NCBI GenBank assembly: GCA_013339895.1
Contig: JABACO010000001.1
Span: 12,199,348 to 12,263,347, forward strand
Direction of reading: 5' to 3'
DNA length: 64,000 nt
DNA from: Ephydatia muelleri
Taxonomy: Eukaryota; Porifera; Demospongiae; Spongillida; Spongillidae
Position 1 is the stretch's first letter; the number at the start of each line of letters is the position of its first letter. The notes below the pieces were generated by a model. It did not search any database. It had not been told where the DNA came from and worked only from the letters and a program-made list of their open reading frames with translations. Below, piece after piece: positions 42,090-56,971 of this stretch. The position numbers and the translations under genes were made by a program.

Positions 42090-45000
42090 GGTGGGGGGGG
42101 TGGGGTGGGTGTGTGGGGGGGGGGGGTGGGGGGGGGGGGTTTGACCTGGCATTGAAACATAAGTCAAATCTGAGCTACACTCAGTGTGCCAGACATGGAT
42201 ATACTGTACTGTACACAGCACAAATGTGCTTGATTTCCTTCATTTCTCAAATCATGCACTGCATGCAGCTGCTGTAAATATCTGTAATTCAAACTTCGTG
42301 AAAGGTTATCCATTCTTGAATCATGATCATAATTCTGTGCCGTAAACAACATTTCATGATAAATTGAGATCACTAGGAATTAGATAACAAACATATCACA
42401 ATTATTTGAGATAACAAGTATTTGGTACAGTACGGTATGGAATAAACACACTGTACAGTTCACTGTACAGAATGTTACCTAGATTTACATACATGTATGT
42501 GAAATTATGCCATTCCAATTTATAGCAAAAATGCATGACTAAAAATTACACATACACCTGTGCTAGTATATAGAAAATGTTTTAAACAGTGATCAACACA
42601 TTGATTAGAAAATCAAGGTACATCTACATGTACCTGTACTTGTACAGTACAGAAAAAAAAAATTTTTTCACACATGTATGCCACAACACGTATTAAACAT
42701 GGAAAATATCTTACTGGTTTCGCTGCACTTCGGAACAGTTTTGTCTGACCCATGGGATCAATTTCAATGCCATCACTGGACACACCTACAGAATGTTTCC
42801 CAATACATGCACTGTATGTAAATGGACATATATGTCCAGGGCACATATATAGGCTCCACTTCACCTAAGTGAACCTCTGTGTTGGCTCGCACCTTGTGCA
42901 GCAAGGTGACCGAGTATGACTATTGAGCAAAAGATACATATAACACAGTGATAAAAAAATGCAGATGATCAATACTGTAAATACATGTACAGTACATGTA
43001 AATGCACATGTACATGTGAGTAGAACTGCACAAAACAGCGCACATACATGCCAATGTAGAATGTACACTGTGCAGTACTACACATACATGTACATGTACA
43101 GTACATGTACACTTTCGAGATGCAATATATATGTACATGTACTGTACAGTGTGTACACAGACACATAACAACAGCTATCTGAATAACATGTACAGTAGAG
43201 TTGATTTCCCAATGAAACAAAGTGGTCCGGTTCTAAAACGTAAGAATGAGTAACGTTGAACAATATAGATTCCACAGGCTGAGAACAGCGAGCAGCTTTC
43301 TGTACAATGCTATCCATAGTAAGAGTACATGCATGTACATGTAAATGCATAGCGCACTCTGAAAATGTACATGCATGTGAGACTCCACACAGTATACAGA
43401 TACACACTGATACAGCAGCTACACTGTACAGTACTCCACATATTTTAGATGCAATGTGCAACATGTACATGTACATCTGGAATTTACATACATGTACCTT
43501 GTACTGGTGGCTTGTTAGTTCAGCCCTGACACTAGTCAACATCCCTCCAAAGTCCTTGGGCAAGGCATCAGGACTTTCACTTGGAGATGGGATACGACGA
43601 CCTACATTCAAGTGCAAGCATTGTGCAAGGTAGAGATTCTGATTATACATACAGTATACATCATTATATTTCATCAATGGTTAATTAAAAATAAATATAA
43701 ACATGTTAAACTACATGTACTCATAATCAAGTGCCCGTAAAAACAAATGTTTGACCATTAATAACAGTATAGTGGAATTAGTTCGTTGATTGTAATTAAT
43801 AATTGTAACTTGTATATTGGAGATAACATAATAATGAATGGTTTGAATGTATAAATGAATTTTCTGACTTAAATTTACATGTACATGTAATACAACTAAG
43901 CAGGATATTCAATAATTAGTTGATATAATTGTTGCAGCTAGTATATTTATGATAATAGTTTTAGTTAATTATACAATCCTACCCTAAATAATCATGATCC
44001 AAACTTATTATAAATCCATTACAAAGGCAATACTATCTCAGAATTTAGATCACGATCATAATAAATGAATTCCATTAAACACCACCCACTTGTGCATTGT
44101 ATACAGTGTACATACATGTACTTACCATTTGGCAGGGCTAATATACACGTTCATGTATACGTACGTTGTTTTACAACCCTTAGTCTTAAAGTTTGATTGA
44201 GAAGCATAGTACTCATGTGTGTGGGTTAATGATACATGTAGATTTAGAATGGTAAATAATAGATATCAATCATGATCTTCGAAACACGGCAATAATACCT
44301 ATTCACAAATAATTGGGTAACGATGCCGCTTGAAAGCAGTTACTGAGATCACTAATGTGTTTGAGAACAGTACAGTCTTTTAATGTCATTATTTATTAAT
44401 GTACATGAATAATAAATTAGCAAACTACATAAATTTTGAAAGGAATTATCCTTGATTGTAGGACAAACAAAAATGAGTGTGTACTATACTTACCGACAAG
44501 CACAAAATCCAACGTATTCTGTTGCTTGAGCGTGCTATTCAAATCGACCACCAGCCCAGGGGTTTCCTTTTTCTCCAATTCATATCCTTGATGAGAGATA
44601 ATTGCACAAGTCACACATACAGGCAGAACAAATTAAATTGGTACCTGTACACTGTACAGTAAGTACATGCACAATACCACACAGTACATGTGCATATACA
44701 TGTACATGTACTGTACATATACATGTATAGATACATGTACATGTACATGTGTATAAGTACATGAATGATGTGAGTGTCTACAGTACTACTACGATTAAAA
44801 AGTGTACCCTGAATACATTTACTTCAATATATGTACAGTGTACTTGTATGTATATCTACATGATCAACAAGTGTACCCTGAAAACATTTACGTGTACAAT
44901 GTACATATATGTATATCAACGTGCATGGCACAAGTACATGTACATGTACATGTAAGAAGATTCTGGCCTCGTTAAGGAAGGATATGTTTGCGAACAGAAT

Positions 45001-48000
45001 ATACATTACAGATACCCCGGACTGATGGAACTGCATCCACTGAACATTAGTAATGCGTGATGTGTGATGACATAACAAAACCAATGAACAAGTTCTGCAC
45101 AAAGTGCACACACAGCAGTTGTGTGTGCCGTAGCCCAAGGATGCTACATGTACCTGTACGAGATGGCGAGAAAATTTTAATTCAATAATATGCTATTTCG
45201 AGGTACATGTACATATACATGTACATGTACAGTGTGTGCTAAATTTAGTCCAGACAGAACAATTACTGTACATGTATCAACAACATACAGTAGTTCTTGA
45301 TAAATTTCTCCCCAATGAGGTCTGTTAAACTTCCATGCGCAGTACTATGCGTACAGGTAACTGCATGCATAGTACTGTACATTATGTGTATTTAATGTAC
45401 ATGAGCTGATAACACACTGCATAGAAAGTCTGCACCGTACTACGGTACATGTACATGTAATCTGTACAGTGTACATGTATAATTGCACAAATGATGCACA
45501 CCTACATGCACAATGTGTGTTCACATGTACTGTACATGTACATGCATACAATTGTACGTGTACAGTGTACGCGGCACTGCACACATCCCTCCTCATATAC
45601 AGCTACCGCACCTTGGATTTGCAGCCTCCGCTTTCTGATCACTTTCGAAAGGATCTCGCTCATTTCCACGTCCATGGTGTCCACCAGAATGGTTGAAAAT
45701 CCTCCCTGCTCGTAATGCCTTCAGATGGGTAGGGTGAGAGCGAAATACACATGACAGCAATGCTGCACATAATACACACCACAATATCCTCATAACACTA
45801 CACACGCTGTATACAATTACACCTACTGTACATGTACTGTACTGTACATGTACGTGTGTACACCTCCTATACATGTACATGCTAATACACTGTATAGTAT
45901 ATGAAAACTGAAATCCACTTCTGTTCTGTCGGTTCTTGTACCATTCAGCACACTATGCATTACACACAAACATGAACAGTATAGTGTCCGTGACATGTAC
46001 ACATACAGTGTACAGTACATGTACCTGACTCGTGAAAGTAAACTGCAATGTGAGCAAATGAAGAATCTACATGTACATGCACTGTACATATACATGTACA
46101 TACCATTTACATGTACAGTACATCTAACAAAGTATTCAAATCAATTCAGTAATGTCACGAACTGGTTAAAATAATGTTTTGCTTTTTTAAGTTCGCTTAA
46201 TATTATGCAATGTCATTTATTTATTTATTAAATCATGATGAACTGACAGTGCAATACAAGTTACTGTTGCCATTAGTGACTATAAACTGCAATCTAAATC
46301 AGTTCGTTGCAGTAGTACATGTGCATGTATCGTTTGCAGAAGTATTTGATTACGGTGCTCTTTTAATACATCAACACATTTTGGATTCATGGCTAAAAAT
46401 CCCAGATGTGTCTTATCATATCAAACTCTTTCCTACACTGCACAATTGTAGTATTTAATAACATTAATCATTGTACGACGCTTCGAACTAAAAATTGAAA
46501 GTGTGAAACAATTGAAATGTGTAGCTCCAAATGCCATACATGTACATGTGTCGACACTACACTCTATTGAATGCAACATTTCAACATGCAGGCTTACACT
46601 TTGACAGTAATGTGCTTTACTTTTGAATCAGCCTTTTTATCATTCTGAAAGGAGACAAAAGAAAATAGGTTACTCCAATTACTTATTATACACTGTACAT
46701 GTACAGTACATCACACATGTTGTTTAAACCCACGCTAGTGCAAACATACCAAAATACAGTACATGTTCATTTGCACAAGTAGAAATCGTGCAGGTGATAT
46801 GATAACAGGGTTGTAAAAAGTAGTGCAATGTACAGCACATGTATAGTGCAAGCTCTGTGTATAGCCAAAAGCATGATTAATATTCCACTTCTGCTATTTT
46901 TACTACAGTATACTATTATACATGGAGTTGTGGGGCGATGAATTTTTTATTAGCTATAAATTTCAATGCAAGTGTTCCACTTTTATTGCACTTACTGGAC
47001 CTGTATCACTAACACTTCATGCATGCTAAGCTGTTCTAAACTGCACCCTTCACTCAAGAATTGTGCAACTATAAATCTGTCTGCACAGCATTATGTACTG
47101 TACTGTGTACTGTACATTGTATGCAAGTGCACAAACATACCTCTTGAACAATCCCAAGGTATTTGAACCCAAACTTGGAGACTCTGTCTTCCCTCTCGAG
47201 GGCTAAAGTGTGAGGGACATGCCCAGAATAATGACAATTTGCATAGAGTGACAGCAAACAAATGTAACAGTCGAGTGCACAGGTACGAATTGGCTTGAAA
47301 TTTGTTAACTTTCCATAGCAATTCTTCACCTAATAGAAGGACGGCCTTTCCTTCTAGAACATCATACAGGTATTTTCAGTTCCTTCCACATGCAAACAGT
47401 GTTGAGGGAGAAGGTGTGTACAAAGGGACCCAATATTGAGGGAGGGAGGAGAGGGGGTTGTACAGGGAACCCAATATTGCAGGAGAGGGTGTGTACAGGT
47501 GGTTCAATATTGCAGGGGAAGGTGTATACAGGGGACCCAATATTGCAAGGGAAGGTGTGTACAGGGGACCCAATATGGAGGGGGAAGGTGTATTACAGGT
47601 GACCCAATATTGCAGGGGAAGGTGTGTACAGGGGACCCAATATGGAGGGGGAAGGTGTATACAGGTGACCCAATATTGCAGGGGAAGGTGTGTACAGGGG
47701 ACCCAATATGGAGGGGGAAGGTGTATACAGGTGACCCAATATTGCAGGGGAAGGTGTGTACAGGGAACCCAATATGGAGGGGGAAGTGTGCCCAATGTTG
47801 TGGGGTAGTGACGGGTGACACAACTGTATACTACAGTATACAAGCAAAACACACTGCAAACATGTACATGTACATGTACTGCACATGTACTGTACCTGGA
47901 AGATCAGTGTCAATCTCTCCATCTTCTTCAGCTATCATGACTGCATATTTTTCAACTGCTTTCTAAATAACAAAACCAGGACAATTGTTTCTCCATAATA

Positions 48001-51000
48001 CAGTAGTACGTGGAAATCGTCCACCAGCTGCAGCAGTGCTAACATTATGCTAACTGTCAGTGGTCATGACATGCACTGAAAACACAACACACATATTCAA
48101 TAGAAGCGCATGAATACAATGTACAGAGCCTTTCACAGCCAACCAAAATTACTTTGAACAGCAATCTACTTGTAGTACTACATGTATTCAAATGGATCCT
48201 GTGCAATGTAGACAAATAACCAATATTAGCTATAATGAGTATGGCTGCCTGCATGCACAACAATGCAACACATTAATTACAAGCTTTATGAGTGGCCACA
48301 CCCATGAAGGTAAAGTACTGATTGGTACAAACAGTTATTTTTACGTGTATCATCCAAAACCGCTGTGGATCGTACATGTACATTTAAGTGTGAAACAGGA
48401 AACAAAATATGCTTATTTGTTGTAACCACAGAGACTCACTGCTGTGATCAAGTTCACTGTTACAGAAGGTGTGTTTTTTTTGTCATTTACAAGTATTTGG
48501 GAAACGAGGATATGGCGTGTGATTGAAATTTTACAATGTCAGATATGCTCTTTTTTGTGGGACAGCGTCTTGTGAATCCACAGGTTTTGTATACAGCTGT
48601 ATATCATATCATTTACATGACATACAGTGCACAAAGTGGTTGTGTGGTTGTGCTTATGTCAAAAGTGCACTTGTCCGTATAACGTAATGAGTGTGTAAAA
48701 CTTGTACACTGTAGGACAGTTTAGCTGCTGTGGTACAGACTGGTGCAGTAAAACTGATAACGGCTTGTAGCTCTTTCCTTACATGCTTGTATCCAAGCGT
48801 TAAAATGTGTTCCACACGTTTAGTTCACGGCATGCTTTTATAATGGAATGAGGAAAAGCAAATTATTTAGATCGAGTGAACGTCGCATGAATGAAATGAG
48901 CTTGCAGCAACGTCTAATGTCTGTTCCTCACAAGAGTGTTGATATTTTGTCCCTGACTCCTCCACCATGGACCAGCCCTGTATCCATACCGTTAGCAGTG
49001 ATTTCAGACTTGTGTTTCATCTCTCAAATGTCTTGCAAGCAATCTCTGCATGTAAGTGTCCATTTCCTTCCTGGACTGTAACTTCTAAATATCCTTTCCT
49101 AGTGCTTTGCAAGTTGCTGATTCGTGATTCAGGCACAACAATTCTAACTATCTATTGTGTCTTCATCGATGAAAAGCTAAACTGGTCATTGAGCCTGGAC
49201 CAACCAATCTTTCACCACTGAACCATGCATTGAAGGCCTTAGCCAAACTAACGACCAACCTACTTTAGAGCCCCAAAGCAATCTACACAAATCACTCAAA
49301 CAAGCCATTTCCGAAAAAGACTACACATACATATGCAACATATACGAAGCAGCTAGAAGGAACTATGAGATCCACCTTCACCATAAGGAATTTTACATCT
49401 CTTGCTCTGACAACCAAGTTTTCCCACAAGGTCTCAAAACCTACCATACGTCAAACAACCAAATTAGGTATTACTGGGCAATGTAATGTATGCATCAAAA
49501 AGGAATTATGCGATTCGTTCTAACAGTTTCCTTCAGTGCACCCTCCGACACTTCTTTCACTTCAATATGTGCAGAAGTTTTGGAAAAAGATGGTTAGTCA
49601 TTCTTTACTTACACAATGAAATTATCCTTACATGTATTAATGTCCACCTCCATGTAACGGTCATGAAATAGCTCACTGTACAGAGCGATGCATGCCTTGG
49701 TGGAGGATGACACAAGGCCAAGGCATCGGTTACAATAGTAGACAGTGCGTGCAGTTGGATCATTACGCACCGCCAACGAATCAAATATTGAGAGACCACA
49801 GTCAGTTCAATGTTACACAAATGCAAGTCAAGAAAAAGCCAGCGCATCACACGCTATTACAAGCTGTGTGCATGTAATGCTGCTTCAATGGAGCAAAGAA
49901 AGCTATTCAGATTTTGCAGCAAGACAGGAAATAAACGAAAATGTGGTTGTGCGGGTACAGTTGCAACTCTATGAACTGTAGCACACAGGATAAAAAATAA
50001 AATACTGGAGTCACAGGACATGTGGGCTCATCCTTGTCCCACCAAGTGGTAGAAGCCATACCACTACTGGGCCGGAATCTCTACACGAAGTTTAGCCTTG
50101 AGAGGTGCACTAAGGAATCACACCCTTTGTATAGTTGCTGGGTGTGGGAGAGTCCACTCAGCCAACCCCCTCCCCCCCACCCCCATTTGCACACCTCTAT
50201 GCCACTTCAGCTTTGAGCGTCAGTCAGCCAACCATACCATGTCATGACATTCAGCTGTTTGTGTGGAGACTGCCGTACACTGTAAGCAGCTGTTTTCGTA
50301 AATCTTAACAAATACATGACATGCTGCTGTTAAAACCCACAAAAATGGCATCGAGCTCAAAAACCATGTCTGTTCAAGAGGCTTTAGAGGCTGTTATAGA
50401 TGATGTAGACCAGATGATCTACATGTACATGTACATGTACTACCACAACAGCAACTCGGGGACTTTCTAAAGAAATATGGATGAATTGAACATTGAAAGT
50501 AGCCCTGAAGAAATGGATACCACCAACGATGACGTCGACAACAATGGATCAGATAAAAAACCTGATGCAAATGAACAAGCAACGGGAAGGTGAAGATATT
50601 GGTGCAAGTAGCGGAAGGCAAGGAGGAGCAATAACAAGGGCTGTGCATTGTAGGGGAGGTCGAGGTAGTGGAGTACATGTATGTTCCATGAGTGGTCAGG
50701 CAGGAGCTAGTGGAGTACTTCTGTGAGAGGTCGAGGGATGCGGACAGACAAGATGAAATCATTAGTCTAGCCCTACAATGCAGCTACAGTGTACAAAAGG
50801 TTTGAAGTGGTACAAAAGGTTTGAAGTGGTAGCAATACATATAATCCAGGTAGTGTTAATCAATGCTCATCTTTTATACACAAGGCAGGACATCATAAGC
50901 AATTCCTTTGGTTAACAAAAGCAGTCATTACAGCACAACTATTACAAGACAGACAAGTGACAAAAGGATGAGACATACGCCAGCCTTCATGACAGACAAT

Positions 51001-54000
51001 TCTGTGCCCTCTGATGAAAGAAAGGAAGCTCTAGCCCCCAAAAGGTGCAGAGTCTGTTATGCAAGGGATGAGAGTGTTGTGATACTAAGTACTACTGAGC
51101 AGACTGCCCATCACAACCTGGATTGTGTGTACCTGACTGTTTCACGTTGTGTCATACTAAAATGGTGTTCTAAGTTTGTATTCTTTTCCTGTTCACTGTT
51201 TACACTATTGTTTACGTTTACATGTATGTTGACAAATTTTCATAATTTTATTTGTTTGTCAAAAAATACTGTAGCATAGTATCAATGCCCATAACAAGTC
51301 TTCACCAATCAATCCATTTAGTACTCAAATGAGAGTAAGCAATCTTCAGTACAGACTGTCCACTTATTTTGCAGCAGTGAAGTGGTTAATACTCGAGATA
51401 GAGCAAAACAGCTGTTGCAAACCGTGTTGGACATTGTGTGCAACGTACATGTAACAGTCAATGACGCAAACAGCAGTGCATGTTTACTGCGAAACATTAT
51501 GAACGTGGCTACCAGAAATCACCAATCAGAAAGGAAAACAGAGGAATCCATGTGAAACCAAATGGTAGGAGCAGAGAAGATAGCTCTGTTCAAATTTGGT
51601 CCTTCAAAGTTCTTGCACGTTGCAGACATCCACTTGGCCTCAATTGCAAGCGACAGAGGACAACGTTGCTAATGCTGCTTCAATGGAGCAAAGAAAGCTA
51701 TTCGGATTTTGCAGCAAGACAGGAAATAAACGAAAATGTGATTATGTGGTTCCTTGCAACTCTAGATGTATGAACTGTAACACATAGGAAATATATTAAA
51801 TACTGGAATCACAGGTCCTGTGGGCTCATCCTTGTCTCCACCAAGTGGTAGAAGCCATACCACTACTAGACTGAAGATCTCTGCATGAAGTTTAGCCTTG
51901 AGAGGTGCAATAAGGAATCACACTCTTTGACAATCAAATGTTTGGTTGCTGGGTGCGAGAGAGACCACTCAAGCCAAGTCCTGCACTTGTCCACCCCCCT
52001 AACCCACCTCCCTTTTTGCACATCTCTATGCTACTTCAGCTGTGGGCGTGAGTCAGCCAACCATCCTGACAAGGATCTCCTGGCTGCTACATGTAGTACT
52101 GTAGATAGTGTAATTACATGTAAGTGTGTCCTATTAGGTTATAATGATCATCAATTCCCTCGCATAGCATACACTGTACAATCTCATGACTGCACAACAG
52201 CTGGCTCAGCTCAAGAGGAGCTCAGCCGTTAAATTGAAGAAGTGCAGGTCTATGGTCCATTTCAAGAACCAACATTACAGAACTTTAGGAATTCAAGGCC
52301 CTACATGTATGTGTTGTTCCAAAGAAGACCAAGAAGTGGCGAGTACTTCTTCCCCTGTAAACCCCGGCAGGTTTGAGTATAAATGAATCCATCTCCGGGG
52401 GGGGGGGGGATATAGAATAGAGCAAGCAACCCTATTAAGAAACAGTGTGCAAGTTAAGCGTTTACGTGGCTCAGCACAGTGAATGACATCTGCCCAGTGG
52501 ATCTCAGAATTTAAGGCTGCAGAGAAAAAAAAAAAAAGCTCAAGAGACTGCTGAAAGGAAGCTCGTCACGAGAAACAACTGGCAGCTCAGAAAGAAAGGG
52601 CAACATTGGAACGTCCCTGCGAGGCAGTGATGAAATCTGGACCTCATAAGAGAGAACAATGCAGCAAGCCATGCTCGGCTGACGACACTGGCCACTTTTT
52701 ATGTGCACGTCACCAGTGATGCAGTGATCTGCTAACTATATTCATCTAAGACATTGCGGAGGCGGGGGGGGGGGGGGGGGGGGGGGGGGAGGGATCCCAA
52801 TTTGGTTCCTTTGCTCTATACTGTACCAGCACTCTAAACTACACCGACGCTGTAAAGCTCCTATATGGGCACGGTTCAGGGCAACATATACATGTACTGT
52901 ATGGCCAAAGTAGAATTGGAGTCTGCCTTTCACATGACCCCAAGACTGGAAGGCAGTAGGTTGGAAAGGCAAGTTCTTTGTGGACACAAGCCTCCCCTCC
53001 CCACCCACCTCTTCAAACACTTCGTTTAGGCAATCATGTGGATCCTTGCAGAACAACTGTGCAGTTACACTACCTGAATGATTTACTGACAGCTGGTCAG
53101 GATCATTGTCACAACTCTGTTCAAGCGATGCTGAACTTGTGATGGTGTCCCAGTGGCATTCGACAAACTGGACGGCCCTGCGCCAACCCTGACCTTCCTA
53201 GGCATTACACTGGACACAGTTTACTACCAGCAGACAAGCTTAACTCTTTCACGGGCAAAGCCAATCATTATGGTACACATGTTGTGCAAAAAAAAAATTG
53301 TTGCTCGTTGCAGGAAAACGTAGTTAGCAAACAACTTACACTATATGACCAGGAAACAACTGATCAATATGTTGTTGACTGTAGAGTGTTAACTGTTTAG
53401 ATAAACAGAGTGGCTTTAGTATAGCAACTGCGGCGCAATATTGCTCTGTTGCCCGTGAAAGAGTTAAAGAGATATCACAGGCGATCAGCAACGTCACACA
53501 GCCACCAAGAGGGTATCTCCTCTCCTTGATCAAAAGCTAACATTTGCTGCTCAAGAAGGCGCATCTTCTGCCGGTGGTTGATACAACTGCCATCATCGGT
53601 GCAGAACTCCACCATCAATGCACCTGAATGCTGATGACGGGGAAGACCTTCCCACCATCACATGCACCTGAATGCTGATGACGGGGAAGACCTTCCCACC
53701 ATCACATGCACCTGAATGCTGATGACGGGGAAGACCTCCTATAGTGTCACAACGTCCTACCCTTGCAGAACGGTATCACAATGTTTACTGATCCCATCTG
53801 GAAGGATCATCACCTGGGTATTTCTAAGGGTTACGCATCCAAACCAGCCCATTGCGATCCATTCCTTGGGAGGCCGTTGTGGCAGCCACCTACAATCTGT
53901 AGGCTCTTTGAGAAATCACAACTTTGCTATTGTGAAAGCATGGTCCAATCTGCTGAAGATCCCCAACTCCTGAAGCTTGTTCTTCATTGCTGCATCCAAC

Positions 54001-56823
54001 AATTTCACTGTTCATTTAACACATGTCCCTGGTAGCCGAATAGCATGGCCTTGACAAGAAACCAACTACTCAAATATTATCATATTGCCCCTCAGGCCGA
54101 CTGCAAAACCACACCAGCTCCCCCCGACCTAGCCAAGACGAATCCACAAGAAGCAAGCACATACTGAGTCGGCATTTTTAAAAATCATGGCATTTAGCAA
54201 ACAGCACCACCTGCAAACACGTCCCTAACCCTAACGCATATCTGGCAGTAGCGTTGTAAGCAGCTGGGACGTTGGCGTTCTGACATACATGTAGCAGGGA
54301 ATGGACTGGCATACCGTTGCCTTTGAAAAAAGGAAAGTCCATGGGGTACAGTACATGTATTTCAAAAGGAAAGCAAGTGGTCACCACAGCTGACAATTTA
54401 GGTTGTCCAGTTCTTGTCATGTCATTGTACAGTGTACTTGCACTACTGTCAAGCCAACTCAGTTACTGTACTCCACTGTTCCATTTCAAATCTGGTTGAC
54501 CCCTGCCAGCTCAAAGGCTATGGTGTGCCCTTCCATTCCCTGCTATGTCAGAGTGCAACGACCAAGCCGCTTACCACACTCACAGCCTCAGAATAGGAGT
54601 ACCTACAGCAGCACGAAGAGGTGGCTTGTCACATGCAACCATAAAGCAACTTGGTTCTGCTTTACATGTACACATACACGTATGTCCACCACTCTCCAAG
54701 CAACACTTCAACCGCTGTACAGATTGCTAGGGCTCCTTAACTGTCTTTACTCATACACTCTATCGTCTTGTAATGTGTCTATCTTCTATTTTTAGTTGTA
54801 CTTCCTTTCAAACATGTACATGTATTTTCATACACACAGTCACAGTTCTACATGCTATAACATCTATATGAGCAGTCCCCTATGGGGCCACTGCTCGACA
54901 CATGGCTATCACAACCCGGGGGATAACACCCTGAGGTGAGGTCACACAACTAAAGTATGGACCTCGGCTAGCCTAGGGTACAATGACCCACGGCCCATTC
55001 CTCCCATAAAATGGTTCGGGCAACCCAGGGCATAGTGGTCGTCTGCACCCTTACCTCCAAGGCTATGCAACACAGTTTGGTTCACCCTACGATAGCTACA
55101 TGTACATCCGCTAGCATAGTATCTACATGCAGCCACGGGGCTTGTGATCTCATGGGGTGCTCTGCCTGACCCTGTTTTATGGTATGCAGTATGAGGTGCA
55201 GGGATTGTGAGCTCCATAGAGTATCATACAGTACATTTAGCAAGCTACATTGTAAGTATAGTGCTGAAGCATATACAGTACAGTACATGTACTGTAATCT
55301 GCTATTCAGCAAATGCATGTACATGTATCATGAGAATTTACATTTGTTTAGGTCCACTTGTCCACTCCTACATGCCTGGTTAATTGGCCCATTACATGTA
55401 GACATGCTGCTGTGTACCTGTGCAATATGTCTTGGCCCCTTGTCAAATCACAACACTTCATGTACCACATGAGTGCCATACAAATGCAATGGTCGAAACT
55501 CTGCACATCGTGCATACATTTAGTTACTCGGCAATAACTGATTGCCTTTGAGCTTTCTACATGTACACTGTAGCTTGCATATAGCTTTCTGTTCTCTGCT
55601 ACATGTCCATGTACCTCCTCTTTCTCCTCCTAATCATATGCATTTTGATTGTGTGACATCATCATAGTACAGTACTCACTGTACACCTGTACTGCACTGT
55701 ACACACACATGTACTGTACACGTAGGCATACTGTACAGTGTACAAACGCAAGCTTAAAGTACACGCATACATGACGTGATGTGCACTGTGTATGCACAGT
55801 GCACACATATTGCACCACTCAGGCACATCTGTCAATGTGTTTAACACAGCTTCTACTGTATACATACATGTACATGTACATGTACTGTACATACACTAGT
55901 GTAGGAGATTCTTACTAGTTCCACAGGTTCGTCTTCACATTCTTCAATGTACTTCCAAAACGTTAGGCCGATCAAGTCCTCAACTGTCGCATTGACTGCA
56001 AAAGGACGAGGTGAGAGCAATGTGTACCAAGATGATGTACATGTGCATGTACACGTGTACACATGTGTACGTGCAGGAGATACAGATACATGTACATGTA
56101 TGTGTATGCATGTGTACTGTACGTGCAGGAGATACAGATACATGTACATGTACAGTATGTGTATGCATGTGTACATGCAGGAGACACAGATATGTGCACA
56201 CATGTGTACACGCAGGAGACACAGTTATGTGTACACCGTACGGTGCATATACAACACACAGTGTCCGGTCGACAAAATTAATTTTGTAATTTAAATTCCA
56301 ATAGTGGTTATTAAATCTACAGTGCATTACAATGAGGTACATGTAATGCTATGACAAAAAAATGACCTACTGAACTACATGTAGATAACATTACATGATT
56401 ACACAGCGAATACAAAAGCAAAGCCCAACCAATCAGGTTCTACTCAGGAGTGACAAAATCATTAATAACCTTATATGAATTTAGTTCATCAAATGATTAA
56501 AACCAAGGTTGCAATGACCACGCCAGATGTACAGTACATGTCTCTCACTGTTAACTAATGGAATGTGTGTAACACACACACGGGCCTTACGGATTACAGT
56601 GACTCGTATTGGGTCCAAGTCCTGCAAGCCAAGTGAGCAGTCCATCATCAGTCAGCAATAAGCACGGTCCCATTGTATGGTGGACATGTATGTACATGTA
56701 CATGGTATAACAAATAGACATGTTCACACAATGGGGGTGTTCCAAACACAAAATGAAGGAATGAGCTAGCACTGTACTTAAAATAATAGGCACAAAATCA
56801 TGACTCGTACATGCACACACACT

Positions 56824-56854
<31 letters not shown>

Positions 56855-56929
56855 ACTTACACATGTATACACACACACACACACACACATAAACACGCAC
56901 ACACACACATGTACACACACACACAGACA

Positions 56930-56971
<42 letters not shown>

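Noticed and set aside
41923-42221. Poly-Gly and poly-Pro frames
   Set aside because: Produced entirely by the poly-G tract.
47376-47966. Repetitive 105-176 codon frames on both strands
   Set aside because: Produced by the 33-bp minisatellite. Only 47962-47896 on the - strand is coding (SIN1 exon 9).
55082-56342. Numerous Cys/Val/Tyr/Met-rich frames
   Set aside because: Read from TACATG and GTGTAC repeats in SIN1 introns. Only 55995-55916 is an exon here.
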